Origin: Turnera subulata
Lineage: Eukaryota; Streptophyta; Magnoliopsida; Malpighiales; Passifloraceae
Direction of reading: 5' to 3'
Length of the DNA: 64,000 bases
Assembly: GCA_028386065.3 (NCBI GenBank)
Contig: JAKUCV010007160.1
Location: forward strand, 75,324 to 139,323
A model generated the notes under the pieces. It saw only the letters and a list, made by a program, of their open reading frames with translations. It searched no databases and had not been told where the DNA came from. Below are positions 30,617-43,287 of this stretch, piece after piece. Positions within the stretch are counted from its first letter, which is position 1. Each line of letters starts with the position of its first letter. Both the position numbers and the translations under genes were made by a program.

Positions 30617-31304
30617 TTATTTCTAAAAGATTTGGGGTCGAAGACCTACCGTGCTCTTTCTTAAAAGATAACAACCTATGGAGTGCGTGGATCCATCAGG
30701 ACATCCTCGATCTCTCCAAAATCTTCAATGGCACGAAGGTCCTCGGGAACAACAGGTGGTGGCACTACCGGAAAAGCCGCTTGGATTGGCCCAGGTGCGA
30801 GCGCTAGCGCCACTTCGACCTGAAGGGCATTAAGCTGAATGGTATGTTGAGCCTGGAACAAGGTGTCATCATCTTCCGATAACCTCCAACAAAAGTAGTC
30901 TACAGGCTGCCGCAGGAAGTCTTCCTCAAGTTTAACTAACTCCAACTTCAACTTTAGCTCATCCAATTGGGACGTCATGAAGGTCTTCTCCTCCTGGAGG
31001 TCTACGAGTCGGCACTCCAAGGACCAGAAAGCCCTCTTGACAGAGTACAAGGCCCTTGACTTGGCCTCAAGAGAGCGGCGAGTCTTAGAAAATTGATCTT
31101 GGAGGTGGTGCAACCTTTCTCTCATGTGCGTTGGCCAGTGCATATGGAGCAAATTTCTCTTCTCAACCCAGAAAAGGGTAGTGAACATTCTATAATGATA
31201 GCAATTATAGGGAATTACTTTTCTCAACCAAGAAAAGGCAAGCCCTTTGCTAGCAAAAATTCTGGAAGGACAATGATTGCAGGGGGTTTTTTATAGCCTC
31301 CCAA
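30617..31304 (-). CDS. Unknown coiled-coil protein with its own TATA box and poly(A) signal
   Basis: The minus-strand ORF 31227-30676 encodes up to 183 residues; an inner start (MHWPTHMRERLHHLQ, about 31144) is also plausible. A TATA box (CTATAAAAAACC, about 31300-31292) lies about 70 bp upstream and an AATAAA signal (about 30622-30617) lies about 55 bp downstream, a compact gene layout. Residues about 30-110 are a predicted coiled coil (LHHLQDQFSKTRRSLE, then LDELKLKLELVKLEEDF); the C-terminus is proline/acid-rich. I do not recognise the family. The surroundings suggest a transposable-element gene. Confidence 0.4.
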
Positions 31305-31769
31305 AATCCAAAGTTCTAGGAAACAGGAGAATAAAGGCAATTAAAGATCCTAATAAATGGCCAGAGTCAAATTATTGGGAGTAGACGGGCATGATGGATT
31401 AATGCTTTTAGAGCTGGATCATGCCACCAGGATGTGTTGAGGTCCTCAGCAATGACTGATAATCTGGCCCTATTAGAAACCTAAAGCAAACAAAGAGAAA
31501 CTCAAAGTATGGCTCCTTAATCCTCCTTGGAGTTGAGGGTTAGTGATGATAGATGGTTGTATCGTCATTAAAACCATAATAATTGGCCCTAAATCAGGAA
31601 ATTAGAAGCTGACCACATGGGGAGTTAAAACACAATAATTCCCCATTTAAACCCAGAGTTACCAAAATTATGGCCCCCCACTAAGTATTGATTAAAGGCT
31701 TGGGAGTTACTAAAATTATGGTGAGCATTACCTGAAGACTAGTAGCCACCTGGATAGGCTGAAAATCAC

Positions 31770-32073
31770 TATATATAAAGGGCTAAGGTGAACAACAAAA
31801 CACACCCTTCTCCATACACAAAAGCTCTATGTCTCTTTGCAAAAAATCTCTAAGCAATCATCCCCCCTTTCTAGCTTAAGCACCGGAGGGTTCTTTGGGA
31901 CACAACCCCAGGACTTCCCCGAGTCCTTTCTCTCCTTCATCATGCAGGACAAACAAGTCTTTGGAACAAGCCGAGGAGCAACCAAACGGGTAAAGGATAT
32001 CAACCTAGGAATCAACAAAGGCATAGGAATTGCAAAACTAAGTAAAGTTTCTAGATTTCAACAACAACCATAA
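31770..32073 (+). other. Plus-strand promoter with small unknown ORF
   Basis: TATATATAAA at 31770-31779 is followed by an A/C-rich leader like a plant 5-prime UTR. The first ATG opens a frame of eight codons; the next good ATG (31942) gives a 43-residue ORF ending at 32071-32073 with no known motif. It may be the start of an LTR transcript or of a truncated gene. The region 31305-31769 holds nothing I can name. Confidence 0.25.
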
Positions 32074-34969
32074 AAATAATTTGAAGCGATATACAATGCT
32101 TTATTTAGATTTGATCGGCTGTGAATAAGTCATGGAGAAAGGACATGTAAACTACCATAGCTTTGCAGAACAACGTTGGTTGAGGGATATGTTCTAAGAC
32201 TATGATCTGCTAGAATTATACAAAGTAAATGTACTTGATAATTATGGATATGCAATCACACCTTGAAACAATAATTTAAATTCTTCAGAATGAAGAGAAA
32301 GATAAGGGGAAAAAGTTCACATAGTACATTGTGAATAATATAATTGGGACATATTTGTAGATTATAAATCTAGTATATGTCTAAAACTATTTTATTTACT
32401 TATTGCTAAGTAACAAATTTTCAAAATCATACATATCACATTACGTTACTTAAAATCTTGTGTGGAACTTTTCTTGGCCTCTTGTTGGGATTGTTTCTTT
32501 CAATGCGGGCCCCATAGCTCTCATTTCAACATTATCTTTCAAATATTTGAAACAACATGTGTTTACTGTGTCTGGGCCTCAAATTCTTTGTTCTTGACCT
32601 AGTGTATAAGGTAATGTTGTTGTCAGGCTTTAGTTGTTTTGCTTTTAGAAATTATAACTTTTGACTTCCTCTCTACCAATTTTTATTAAAAATATGAACT
32701 AAATGATCCTTCTAAAAATTTCAATAGTAAAATATTTCTAGATTTAATATTATCTTAGTAGACATCTAAACTTGTTTTGAAAAATAGAGTAACATTACAA
32801 CTGATTGTTCTTTATTAATACATTTGTGTTTTAAAATCATTCCAGCATTTAACTTTTTTTTAAAAAAATTAATTACTACTTATAAACTCTTATCATGCCA
32901 CTTGACAAATTTTAGAGTTCCGCTGAATTAAAGCTCAGCTATTATATACTAAAATAGATGGCAGATGTGTATAATTGTTTATGAATTATTTGATAAAAAT
33001 AATTAAAAATTAAGATTTTTTAGAATTAAAAAATTAGGAAGTTTCAGGGTAATTAAATTATACAGTAGATACAAAACTGCACAAGGTGCAATTATACACT
33101 TGTTTTAACATACTATACATTAATTTATAAAACTTAAACTCCTCAAAATGGAAACAAATACCCGCAACTAATGAGTATTATTTTCTTAGCGACTAGAGTA
33201 ACCATTTTACTTTAAATAGTGAATTGCGTAATCAATCCATCAATGAAAATTGTTATTCTAGTCACTAAGAAAATAATGCTCATAAATTGGAGGTATTTAT
33301 TTTCTTTTTAAAGGGCTTATCATGTTCCCTTAGGACAAAAAATAGAAAAATCCAACTTTAAATACACCGGTATAAAAGAAATCATGATAAAGTGTTAAAA
33401 GTTATGATAGCTAAGAAATAAAAGTTCTGAGGTTTATTTTTTTCATATACATTTAGGTTATTGCATAAAATTTAAAAAGAATGATGCAGTATGAATATGT
33501 ATTTTTGAGATAAATATGGGGTCCACAAAGTACGATCCTACTTTTGTAAAGCACTATATGGACCAACCCAACAGTTTTTTTTAGTATTATCAATGCCTCC
33601 CCTCTAAAAAATCCAAAAAGAGATTACAAAATTTTATATAACTAACCATTTTATATATGTATTGTATTTTCCGATAGAAATATATGTATTGTATTGTGTA
33701 CCTACTTATTTTGCTCTGTTGTGTTTGATGTTTCATGCTATAAAAAGGATATATAATACAAAAAAAAGGAAATAATAAATATAATTGCACAAAATTAGTT
33801 AAAATAGCAAGTTAAAATTAATTAATTGAGTCCAAAAATGTGTATAAAATATACAATGTCAAAATCCCAAAATTAAATTTTTGCTTATCCGAAACAAAAG
33901 TCAAGGAAAATTAAAAAAAGTTAAAAAATTCTACCCCGTTGGAACTTGCTATACCAAAAAATCAAAATTAACATGGAATTCTCTGAATTGCCTAAAGAGT
34001 ATCAAGATTCTCAACCTACAAAAATTTTATAATTGTTAAACTAGTCTCCTTACTCGCATGTCCAGCGGGTGGCAAATGTCAAATTATTTTTTGAAAAAAT
34101 AAAGATTGTATTGAAAATAATTTTGTTTGAGAGTTTTAATTCAATTATTACGCATACAATATCATATTGATTTGGCATGTAAATAGCTAATTTAAAACAC
34201 TACAAATAAAAATTAATACTACTATGTTTTTTTTCTAATAAGAAGTTTATTGTGGTCGATTCAAACTGTGTAATTTTTACCTTGTGGCAATCCACGATTC
34301 TAACATTTTAAATATATTATTCGGGTAGCCAGGAGAGAAAGATTCTTTGGAAAGATAAAAGAGCTAACCTATTTTAGTCCAAAATTCCAATCCAAGTCTT
34401 TGATCATACAAAAAACACATATTTTTTTAGGTGAAAAATTGGAAATAGATTAAATGCATGTAAAGAGAATTTTTATAATTTTATGTGAGAGAATTGGAAA
34501 TTAAGAAAAAAATATATTAAAAAAATAAAGGAAGAAAAGTAATAACTTGGGTATGTGTTAGGAACAATCTAATACATTATATAATAACGGAGCTCTAAAT
34601 CAAGATGCTCTGCTATTTTGACACTTGGCGTCGTGAGGAGGCGACATATGGCACAAGCTTAACATCTTTCTAAAAAGGCTTCCATTTTTTAAACCCATCT
34701 AGTAATACAATGTTTTAAAATCAGCTCTACCTTAAATTTAGGGAAGTTGAAAGCTCAAGAAAAAACAAACCTATGGTGTGCTTTTTGTGAAAATAAGTTG
34801 ATTTGCTGCAATCATGAAAAATTTAATGGCAATTCTAAAAACGACAAATGTTAATGATGATTAGACAAAAAATGCCAAAAACGGTAGTTTTTCAAATTTA
34901 GAAGCCAAAAATCATGGCAAATTCAATGTCTAATTCAACCAACATAACCGAAATAAATGATGCCAACTC
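32074..34969. other. AT-rich non-coding DNA
   Basis: Strongly AT-rich sequence with no ORF carrying a recognisable domain on either strand. Apart from the foldback repeat at 33151-33304 no structure was found. It may be old transposon debris. Confidence 0.5.
33151..33304. repeat. Foldback inverted repeat (MITE-like)
   Basis: The arm 33151-33202 and the arm 33252-33304 are imperfect inverted copies. For example TATTATTTTCTTAGCGACTAG on the left matches the complement of the right arm CTAGTCACTAAGAAAATAATG with few changes (words shortened here). The loop is about 49 bp. No TIR or TSD of a named MITE family was recognised. Confidence 0.65.
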
Positions 34970-36375
34970 ATTCCCCCTAGCAACCATAAAAGGTAACAGA
35001 AATACACAATTCAATAAACTAATCCCTCCCTGAACTCAATTCTCCTGAAAATCAAGGCAGAAAAATTTTTAATCCATGTTTTACAATATCTTTTATTTAG
35101 TTTCATAATTTACATATTATGCTCAATAATTTAATCCAATATTTTCCACAGTTCAATTTTTTCCTCTAGGGGAAACACCAAATTCAATCCAAGCAAAAAT
35201 CAAGCTAGGTAAATCTTTAATTCATATTTACTTATATTTTTTATTTGGATATATTTTTATTAAGTTTCATATTTTCCATCTTTGTATTCATGAATTTAAT
35301 TCAATATTTCCATTAAAAATTTAATATTTTCCCCTTTATTCTAATCATATTTATTTTTTAAGGTTCTTTTAGCCATTTCTTATTTTTTATCTTGAGTTCC
35401 ATATTTACTATATTTATATACAAGAATCATATTTACTTACAAGAATTTAATTTAAATATCTAATTAATCCATTGATATTAACTATAATAATTTAATGATA
35501 TTCTTAAATTTCTAAAATACTACTTTACTATTTTTTTATAAAAAAATATTAAATCAATTTTCTATAAAAGAATTTAATTTAAACATTTAGTTAACTCAAT
35601 ATCTTGCCCATTGTAATTTGAGTATATTTTCTGGGCAACTCAATTCTTCTCTTCTTAGTTCTTATATTTTTTCTGTTATTATAGCTATTGTCTTTGATTG
35701 AGTTCCATATTTATTATATTTATATAGAAGCCACTGGGGAATTGGAATAAAAGTGAGAAGTACAAGTGGATCCAAAATTGATGAACAAGGTTGCCTTACT
35801 TACATATCTCATAACTTCATTCTTATCTTTTATCTCTTGACTTGATGTTCATCTCTTAGATATTTGTAAGATATGTTACTCACCAATATATTAGTATGTA
35901 AGCTTTTGGTGGGGGAGTTCGTGTCACCATCACCATTGCTTTTTTAAATGTTGCATTATACTACTTCTTTATGTTCCACCATTTTATTTTCTTACTCTAT
36001 TAATTTTATGCATATGAGTGCTTCTAAAATGGTAATATCCATCTGTGTTGCTTACTCCTTTCTTGACATGTGTATCTTTGGCTACCTCCTCTTTGTCACT
36101 TCATGCTGTATATGTCTTGCGGTTATGACAGCTCGGTTTATGTTTCTTTTTGGTAGATGACAAAAGGGGGAGAAAACAATGGACATACACATTCTTGATT
36201 CATTATTGTCTTAGTGCATCTCAACTTTTGTATACTTTCATTCTTGAGTAATTCGATTACACCACTCCTATGATATTGGCATATAAGCATATTGACAGGG
36301 GAAGCACATCGTTATTCTACTTTCTCGCTTTTTGAGAAAACGTCTATATTTGACATCAACAAAAAAGGTAGAGAA
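34970..36375 (+). mobile_element. 3-prime internal region of a family 4 copia element, upstream of a shared LTR
   Basis: 35210-36375 is a close copy of about 54105-55272, including an AT-rich stretch, a T-rich block with a 70-codon spurious ORF, an AAAAGGGGGAGAAAAC motif (about 36164) and the tract before the LTR. Here the final polypurine tract is mutated (AAAAAAGGTAGAGAA). Its position directly left of a complete LTR that also serves gag on the right means two elements share one LTR, a tandem arrangement from unequal recombination. Confidence 0.65.
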
Positions 36376-37955
36376 TGTTGGATTATATCTTATAACTGTT
36401 ATGTATTTTTGTTCATGTCAGAATTGAATACATTAAAACGTTTTTCAATATGTTATACACAAATTTATTGATGTTAGGCCTCCACTTAACTTTCAGCTTA
36501 ATGGTTATATATGTACAATATCTTATTCTATGTGGATCAAAATTATTTACTTGCTCTAGCCCAATATCATTATGTGCACTATAAACTTTATTATTTTCTT
36601 TGGGCTCACTTAACTCTTTCAAGCATCTATCCCAAGTTTTTTATTTTTTTAGTGGGGTGACGTTGTTTTGACAAGGAAGCACACATGTGCTTTTTCCTTC
36701 CTAGTGCAAATACGAGAAAAGCACCACAACTGTCATTTTTTTTTTGTTGTCTTCTTCTACCTTTGGCAATTTACACTATGCATATTTCAAATGCTCCAAC
36801 CTTATCTTTTAGAAATATTAAGTTCAGAAATTTCGAGAGCAAAGGAAGCAAGGCAAGTGGATGTTTTATTGTCTTATTGTAGAGCCCAAGTGAAGATAAG
36901 ATGTACCTCTTTGTATTTTTGAAGTGTGGTGATTTGTAGCAACAAGATTTGTGGGACTCTTTAGGGGGTTGTTGAACTCTTCTCAAAACCTACTATCCAC
37001 CAACTCAAAGAGAAGTTTTTCTTATCTCCTTTAGAGCCAACTATGTTTGGGAGTCTTTAGAAGAAGATGGAAGATAGGAAAAGAGAGCCACGTTGATTTT
37101 CTAAAGTTCGAGTGCAAATTTTGTAGGTCTGCTCACACCAGATTTTTTTTGCAAAATAAATTGAACAGCATGGAAATATTGTGACCATTAGACACACTTC
37201 AAGGAAGTATAAAAAGCCTCTTCCTTCGTCAAAGAAGACCTAAGGCAAGCCATTATAATTTTTCTTACACCATTTTGAAGCTTGCTTAATTGCTCACAAA
37301 CCAATGAGATAATAGAGTTTGATTAGTGATATTATTGGGGATTTAATTTTTTCTTCATGAGCTTAGTACCTTGGAGATATCTTTGGGCTTAATTCTATAC
37401 ACAAAGAGTGTGTCACTCTTTTGGTTGTTTGAAAATCATATCTTGAGTAGGATTGGGGAGATTTTACTTAAGGGATATAGGTTTGAAGCTTGAGCTTTTG
37501 AAAAAGCTTTGGGTATAGGTTAGAGATTGAGCCTTGGAAAACTGTTTGTATAGGTTTGGATTTAGCCTTAGCAAAAGCCTAGGTTAGAGAGTGAGCCTTG
37601 GGAAAACTCTTGTAAAAGTTTGAGCTTGATCCTTTGAAAAAGCTTGGTTGTAAGAGGTTGGGTTTCACCTTGGAAGAAACCATATAATGGATTTGGTAAA
37701 TATCAAGGGGGAGCCTTGCGTAGTGGATGTACCCATAGGATTTAGGGGAAACCACTCTAAATTCTTGTGTGCTTGCTTCTTTCAATTTTCGTCCATTTTC
37801 TCTTACTCACCCAGATTTTGGTTTCTGCTCATACAAAATCTGTCTAGTTTGTTGCAGAAATTTTGGTTTGAGTTGAAGTATGAAATTTCTGTTAGAGGCT
37901 AATTCAAACCCCTTGCTCCCCCCTCCTCCCTTCTTCTTAGCCTTTAGGGCCTACA
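36376..37955 (+). mobile_element. LTR of family 4 copia element
   Basis: It is 1580 bp, starting TGTTGGATTATATC and ending GGCCTACA, with a TATA box at 37208-37214. Partial copies of this LTR start at 55273 and 55956. Confidence 0.82.
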
Positions 37956-37957
37956 AT

Positions 37958-37969
37958 TGGTAGCGGAGC
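37958..37969 (+). promoter_or_regulatory. Primer-binding site of family 4 element
   Basis: TGGTAGCGGAGC follows the LTR end after AT, identical to the sites in family 2 (6802) and element 3c (41006). Confidence 0.75.
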
Positions 37970-39447
37970 CTAGGTCTCTTTGTTTTGGAATAACCTCCTA
38001 GAGTAAAGATTATGGCTTTTGAGGGTTACAACATCCACAAAGCTCCTTATTTTGATGGAGTCAATTTTGACTATTGGAAGGTTAAATATTTCTAGAGGGG
38101 CAAGGTTTAGAAACATGGGAGATAGTCGAGAGTGGTTGGAATAGGCCACCTAAACCTCTGAGTGATTGGAGTGAAAATGAGAAGAAGAAAGGTGCTCTAG
38201 ATGCCATGGCTAGAAATTCCTTGTTATGTGGCTTAAGTAAAGAGGAGTTTGAGAGAATTAGGACTTGTAAGATTGCTCATGAGATTTGGAAACTTTTATG
38301 CACTACTCATGAGGGAACTAATCAAGTCAAGGAGTTGAAGACTAATAGGCTAATGAGAGATTATGAGCTCTTTCCAATGATGCCTAATGAGTCCATTAAT
38401 GACATGAGCACTAGGTTCACTACTCTATGCAATAACCTTGTGAGCCTTGGTAAAATCATTAGTAAGGAGAAGGTTACAAAAGTTTTGAGGTCTTTGAGTA
38501 AGGAGTGGGAAGCTAAAGTCAAGGCAATGGAAGAGGCAAAAGATCTTAGTGTCCTATCCTACAATGAGCTAATTAGCTCCTTAATTACCTATGGAAAGAA
38601 TTTTGAAGGCAAAAAAAAAGAAGAAGCAAGATCTTGCCTTGAAGATTCAAGAGTCAAGTGAAAATGTAAGTAGTAGGGATGGAAACGGGGCGGGAATGGT
38701 GTGGGTAGAGGAATCCCCGCCCCATCCCCGCGTCCTAAGACTCCCCCCATTCCCATCCCCATTCTCCTAGAGGAATCCCCACTCTCCGCAATCCCCGCGA
38801 ATCACCGCGACTCAAATTTTTATTTTTTCTAAGCCATTATAGATACATATAATTAATGCTAAAATTACTATCTCTTTTCTATCCGCAACCTGGAAATAAG
38901 AATATATTGCTTATATGCAGAGTACAAAAGACAAAATATGCATGCTGCGAACTAACCCAACAGCCATCACTATTAATTACAATTAGAGGAAAAATAGGCC
39001 TAATCATGAGCAACTAAATTAGCATCATGTTTACAAAAGACAAAAGTATTGGGTCAGAGTCTCCCTTGTGGGAATTAATATCTTGAAGCATCTTCTTACT
39101 CTGCATCCCAACTAATGTTCATCACATATTCCAGGGGCAGCAGTTGGATATACCTCCATAACAAAGTCGCATATACCGAGTCCTTTGGCATAGCAAAATC
39201 CTTGTAAGATGACTGAGAGTTCAGCTTTCGCATTACGTTTTCTCTCATCAAAAAACACAAAACGCAAAACCAAGATATTACCACCAAAAGATCAAAATCA
39301 AATCAACATGACAAAAGAGTAATTTGAAATAGTTTTCTAAGTTCCCTACATCTTATCTTGGTTGTGTGACAAACATGGTTGATTCCTACAAAATAAAATA
39401 CTTGAAAAAAATATTAAAATATGAGTATATCTTTCAACTCATGATAT

Positions 39448-41003
39448 TGTTGGAACTAATGCCTCCTTGTTTCATATATGTTTTGATATTGACAAACTAT
39501 TCTGGAAGCAAAAAGAAATGAATTGAAATGAAGGCAAATCAATCCTCAAGTCAAAGAAACCAAAACAAGAGCAAAGGATCAAAGTGAATGAGCACAAGAA
39601 TTGAAGAGCCAAGAAAGAAGAGTTAGATTCATAAATTGTACAAGGTATAACACTCAACTCTTCTAGGACATTGGCTCAAAATAAGATAAAGTTTGCTCAT
39701 GCATCACATAAACATATTTCAAACATCAAACTATTTTTTTTAAGTCAATAACATCGATGTTATGTTTTAAAACATCGATGTTCTGCCTTCAAACAATTTC
39801 CAAAAATTGGCAGAAGGCTCAGAACATCGATGTTGGCTTCCTAAACATCGATGTTCTCATGACCGTTGCATTTGAAAATATTTTTACGTGAGCAAAATAT
39901 CAATGTTGGCTTTAGAACAACGATGTTCTTCAAATTGGTTCTTTAAACTCATTTTTTCACAGAAGCAAAATAACATCGATGTTGTCGAGTGAACATCGAT
40001 GTTCTTCAATGATCAATCTTTAACTCTTGTTCCCAGAAGCAAAATAACATCGATGTTGTAAATTAAACATCGATGTTGGTCAGTTTTAATCTTTTTTTCA
40101 CAGAAGCGAAATAACATCGATGTTGTCTTTGAAACATCGATGTTCTTCAAAATGATGTCTTAAATCGAATTTCGCCGAAGAAAAATAACATCGATGTTCT
40201 TGAAGCAACATCGATGTTCTATGATGATCAATTTTAAAAGAATTTTGCTGAACCAAAATAACATCGATGTTGTATTGGTAAACATCGATGTTTTAGTTAC
40301 CGTTAGTCCAATAATTCAAATTACTGGACAAAACATCGATGTTGTACCTTTAAAGTCGATGTTGAGCCACTATTTCTGACAAACTTTTCAGTACCCACTA
40401 TGGTTTGTTTAAAGGTGTTTCTTAAGTGGATTCCAAACGGCCATATAATTTTTTAGACCTATAAATTGAGCATTTTCAGCTCTGATTCAAATTGAATCAA
40501 CTCTCTACATTCATGCTATTCATTCATACATACATTACAAATCTTAATTGAGCCAATATCCTTTGAGGATTGAGAGTTGCATTTTTGAGCTTAAATTCTG
40601 TAACTCATATCTACTCTTGTGAGAGCCTTTATTTGAGTGATTGTGTTGTTATATACCCTAAGGGAGGTTAGTTCCCTTGTAGCAGCTCATAGAAAAAGTG
40701 AGTTTTCTTTCCGTGAGAGAAGTCTTGAAGTGTGGTATCTTCATGCAAGAGATTAGAGTTTCTTGTGATTAGAACTCTAGGTTTGTAACGGTTTGTTAAG
40801 CACCCGTAAGCTTAACATAGCTAGTGGAATCTTCAAGAGAGTCTCTTGATGGACTGGATTAGCCACGCAAGTAGTGTGTGTGTGAACCAGGATAATTTCT
40901 CTTGTTTTTCATTGTTTAAATTTCGCGTTTATTTCCTGTTTATTTCGTTTTAATCCGATAAATGCTATTCACCCCCCTCTGGCATAGGGCTATTGTTCTA
41001 ACA
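39448..41003 (+). mobile_element. 5-prime LTR of element 3c
   Basis: It is 1556 bp, TGTTGGAACTAATG to TTCTAACA. AAACGGCC (about 40435-40442) lies about 20 bp before the TATA box TATAAAT (40460-40466). The palindrome array lies upstream. Confidence 0.92.
39750..40361. repeat. Paired-palindrome array in the 3c 5-prime LTR
   Basis: There are nine pairs. Core starts are 39753/39774, 39826/39847, 39899/39920 (decayed), 39975/39995, 40049/40069, 40116/40136, 40190/40210, 40263/40284 and 40335 with a decayed partner. Successive pairs are 73, 73, 76, 74, 67, 74, 73 and 72 bp apart. Most pairs follow an ACAGAAGC-like motif. Confidence 0.95.
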
Positions 41004-41005
41004 AT

Positions 41006-41017
41006 TGGTAGCGGAGC
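41006..41017 (+). promoter_or_regulatory. Primer-binding site of element 3c
   Basis: TGGTAGCGGAGC follows the LTR end after AT, the same variant site as in families 2 and 4. Confidence 0.75.
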
Positions 41018-41059
41018 CTAACTCTCTGAAAGACCTAACCGTTTGAGAGGAAATTTTCT

Positions 41060-42451
41060 ATGGCTTCTTCAAGTTATTTGTATGCAGGAATCGCTGAAGG
41101 ACAATCCACTACCCGTGCACCATTCTTTGATGGGACAAATTACGCATATTGGAAGGAAAGGATGAAAATTTTCATCCAAGCCAATAATTTTGCAGCTTGG
41201 CTGGTGATAAAGAATGGTGTTCAAGTTCCAACAAGGACGGAATTGGGGTACAACGAAGATGACATCCAGAGAATCGAAAACCACTCCAAGGCGATACACA
41301 TGCTCCAATGTGCGGTCAATTCAAATGACTATCAAATAATCTCGCGCTGCGCAACAGCCTAGGAGATGTGGGAAATGCTGGGAATCGTCTATGAGGAAAC
41401 CGACAGCAAGCAAGATGAGACTATCAACCTTTGTTTCATGGCAAAGGAAGAATCTCCGGAAGAGGTAAGTACTTCCTATTCGAGTGATGATTATACATTT
41501 GAAGAGCTGCAAAATGCATTTAGTGAAGTATATAGTAAATTCATTTCAGTTTCTAAGGTCAATAAGAATTTAAAGAAACAAATTACAACCTTAGAAAAGG
41601 ACAATGAGAAATTATCAAATGATAAGGATGAGTTATCAAGTGAAAATGATAAGAAGCATGCTCTTAATATGTCTTGCAATGAACTTAATGAGAAGATATC
41701 CTCTAATGTATGTACTTGTGTTGTACTGGGAAAAGAGAATGAATCTCTTAAGTGTCAAGTTGATGAATTGAAAAAAACATTAGAGAAATTTACAAATGGC
41801 ACAGATGGTCTTAATCTTCTCCTAGGACAACAAAGAAGTCCAACACAAAAAGAAGGATTAGGTGCATCTCATGTATCAAATAATGTCAAACCTGTTGTGC
41901 ATAATGTTAAGACATATAAACTCGGTGCCTCATCCTCTACTCACCATACCACATCACATGAACGTGCTAAACCACATGCAAATAATACTAGATCACATGT
42001 TCATGACACAAGATCACACATTCATCATAGAAGGTCATATGCTCAAACTGCCAAACCAAATGCAAGTAGTGGAAGAGCTCACTATGCTAAATTGTATGCC
42101 TACAATGTTAGATCAAATGCTAATGATGCAAGACCACATGTACACAGCGCTAAAAATGAAAGTTCTCATTATACTAAACCTAGGAAACATTCGGCTCAAT
42201 TAAGGGAAAACAAGAATATACCTAAGGAAGACAAGTATAATAGATTGCATAAACATAAGCAATATGGTACCTATAACCAACCTAGAAGGATGCACAATCT
42301 AAATGTCATTTGCCACTATTGTAACAGAATAGGTCACATTGCCCTGGTATGTTTTATTAGGCATAGACATTGGGCACAAGATAAGGTCTATAATCGGCAT
42401 GTTTCTAACCATCAAGGACCCAAAAAGATTTGGGTACCAAAATCCCTTTGA
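41060..42451 (+). pseudogene. Gag of element 3c with one nonsense codon
   Basis: It is the same deleted Gag as in element 3b: copia N-terminus (APFFDGTNYAYWKERM), jump to MAKEESPEEV, coiled coil, His-rich heptads and one CCHC knuckle (CHYCNRIGHIALVC), ending IWVPKS. It starts at ATG 41060. A single TAG at 41360-41362 replaces the Lys codon present in 3b; otherwise the frame is open to 42451. The shared deletion point shows descent of 3b and 3c from one deleted parent. Confidence 0.88.
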
Positions 42452-43237
42452 TTAGTGTTCTGCAGGTATGCTTGAAGGCATCAAGTGTACTTTGGTACCT
42501 TGATTGCGGATGCTCCAAGCAAATGACCAAAGAAGCATCTAAGTTCTTGAATGTGGCCACACTTGTTCGATTTCGATAGAAGTGCAAGACTGAGTGATAG
42601 TGCAAAACCGGACCAAGAGGTGACAACATCGATATTTAACAAGCAACATCGATGTTCTGTGACTTTCAGCTCACCTGATTTTCCAACCAGTAGCTGGAAA
42701 ACATCGATGTTTTGTGGTCAACATTGATGTTCCCATGAGAGTTGCCGAGCCACAAATCGAGCATGCACATCGATGTTTTGTATCAAACATCGATGTTCGG
42801 TAAGAACTTTATTTTTCCAGTAGTTTTTAAACATCGATGTTCGTTTTCTACACATCGATGTTATTCATTCCAAGCTGTTCAAAATTTCTATCCAGTAGTC
42901 AAAAAACATCAATGTCGCATTCTTGAACATCAATGTTCTACCTTTGTTGCATTTACACAGCTTAGAAATAAGTTAACTTTCTCACTTAAGTTAAGAAATT
43001 TAAGTAGCATGTTCATGACTAAGTGTTTCAGAAAGAATATTCAGATTTCTTTCAATTTAAGTTAAGCATATAGAGATTAGACATCATCTTATTCGTGATC
43101 ATGTGCAAAAGAAAGATATAACACTTGATTTTGTCAAGACCTATGGACAAACATGTAGATATCTTCACAAAGCCTTTGAAAGAAGATCAATTCACAAAGA
43201 TAAGGTTGGATTTGGGCATGTGCAATCCATCTTGAAG
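42452..43237 (+). pseudogene. Pol remnants of element 3c: protease start and RNase H end
   Basis: Just after gag lies the protease start, active site LDCGCSKQMTKEA (about 42500-42540), with DCG instead of DSG. Between about 42625 and 42937 are palindromes, and at 43067-43235 the last residues of copia RNase H (HIEIRHHLIRDHVQKKDI, then after a frameshift DIFTKPLKEDQFTKIRLDLG and a stop at 43233-43235). Everything in between (integrase, reverse transcriptase) is gone. The pol stop marks where the ancestral pol gene ended and shows that the 406-codon ORF lies downstream of pol. Confidence 0.85.
42625..42937. repeat. Internal paired-palindrome cluster 1 in element 3c
   Basis: Core starts are 42628/42648, 42703/42723, 42769/42789, 42833/42854 and 42908/42929, again 20-21 bp within pairs and 64-75 bp between pairs. 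Several are decayed at the central CG (ATTGAT, ATCAAT). Confidence 0.9.
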
Positions 43238-43287
43238 TTCTCATAAGATGGAGGCCAACTGAGAATGTTAGCAAACATGGTCACAAT

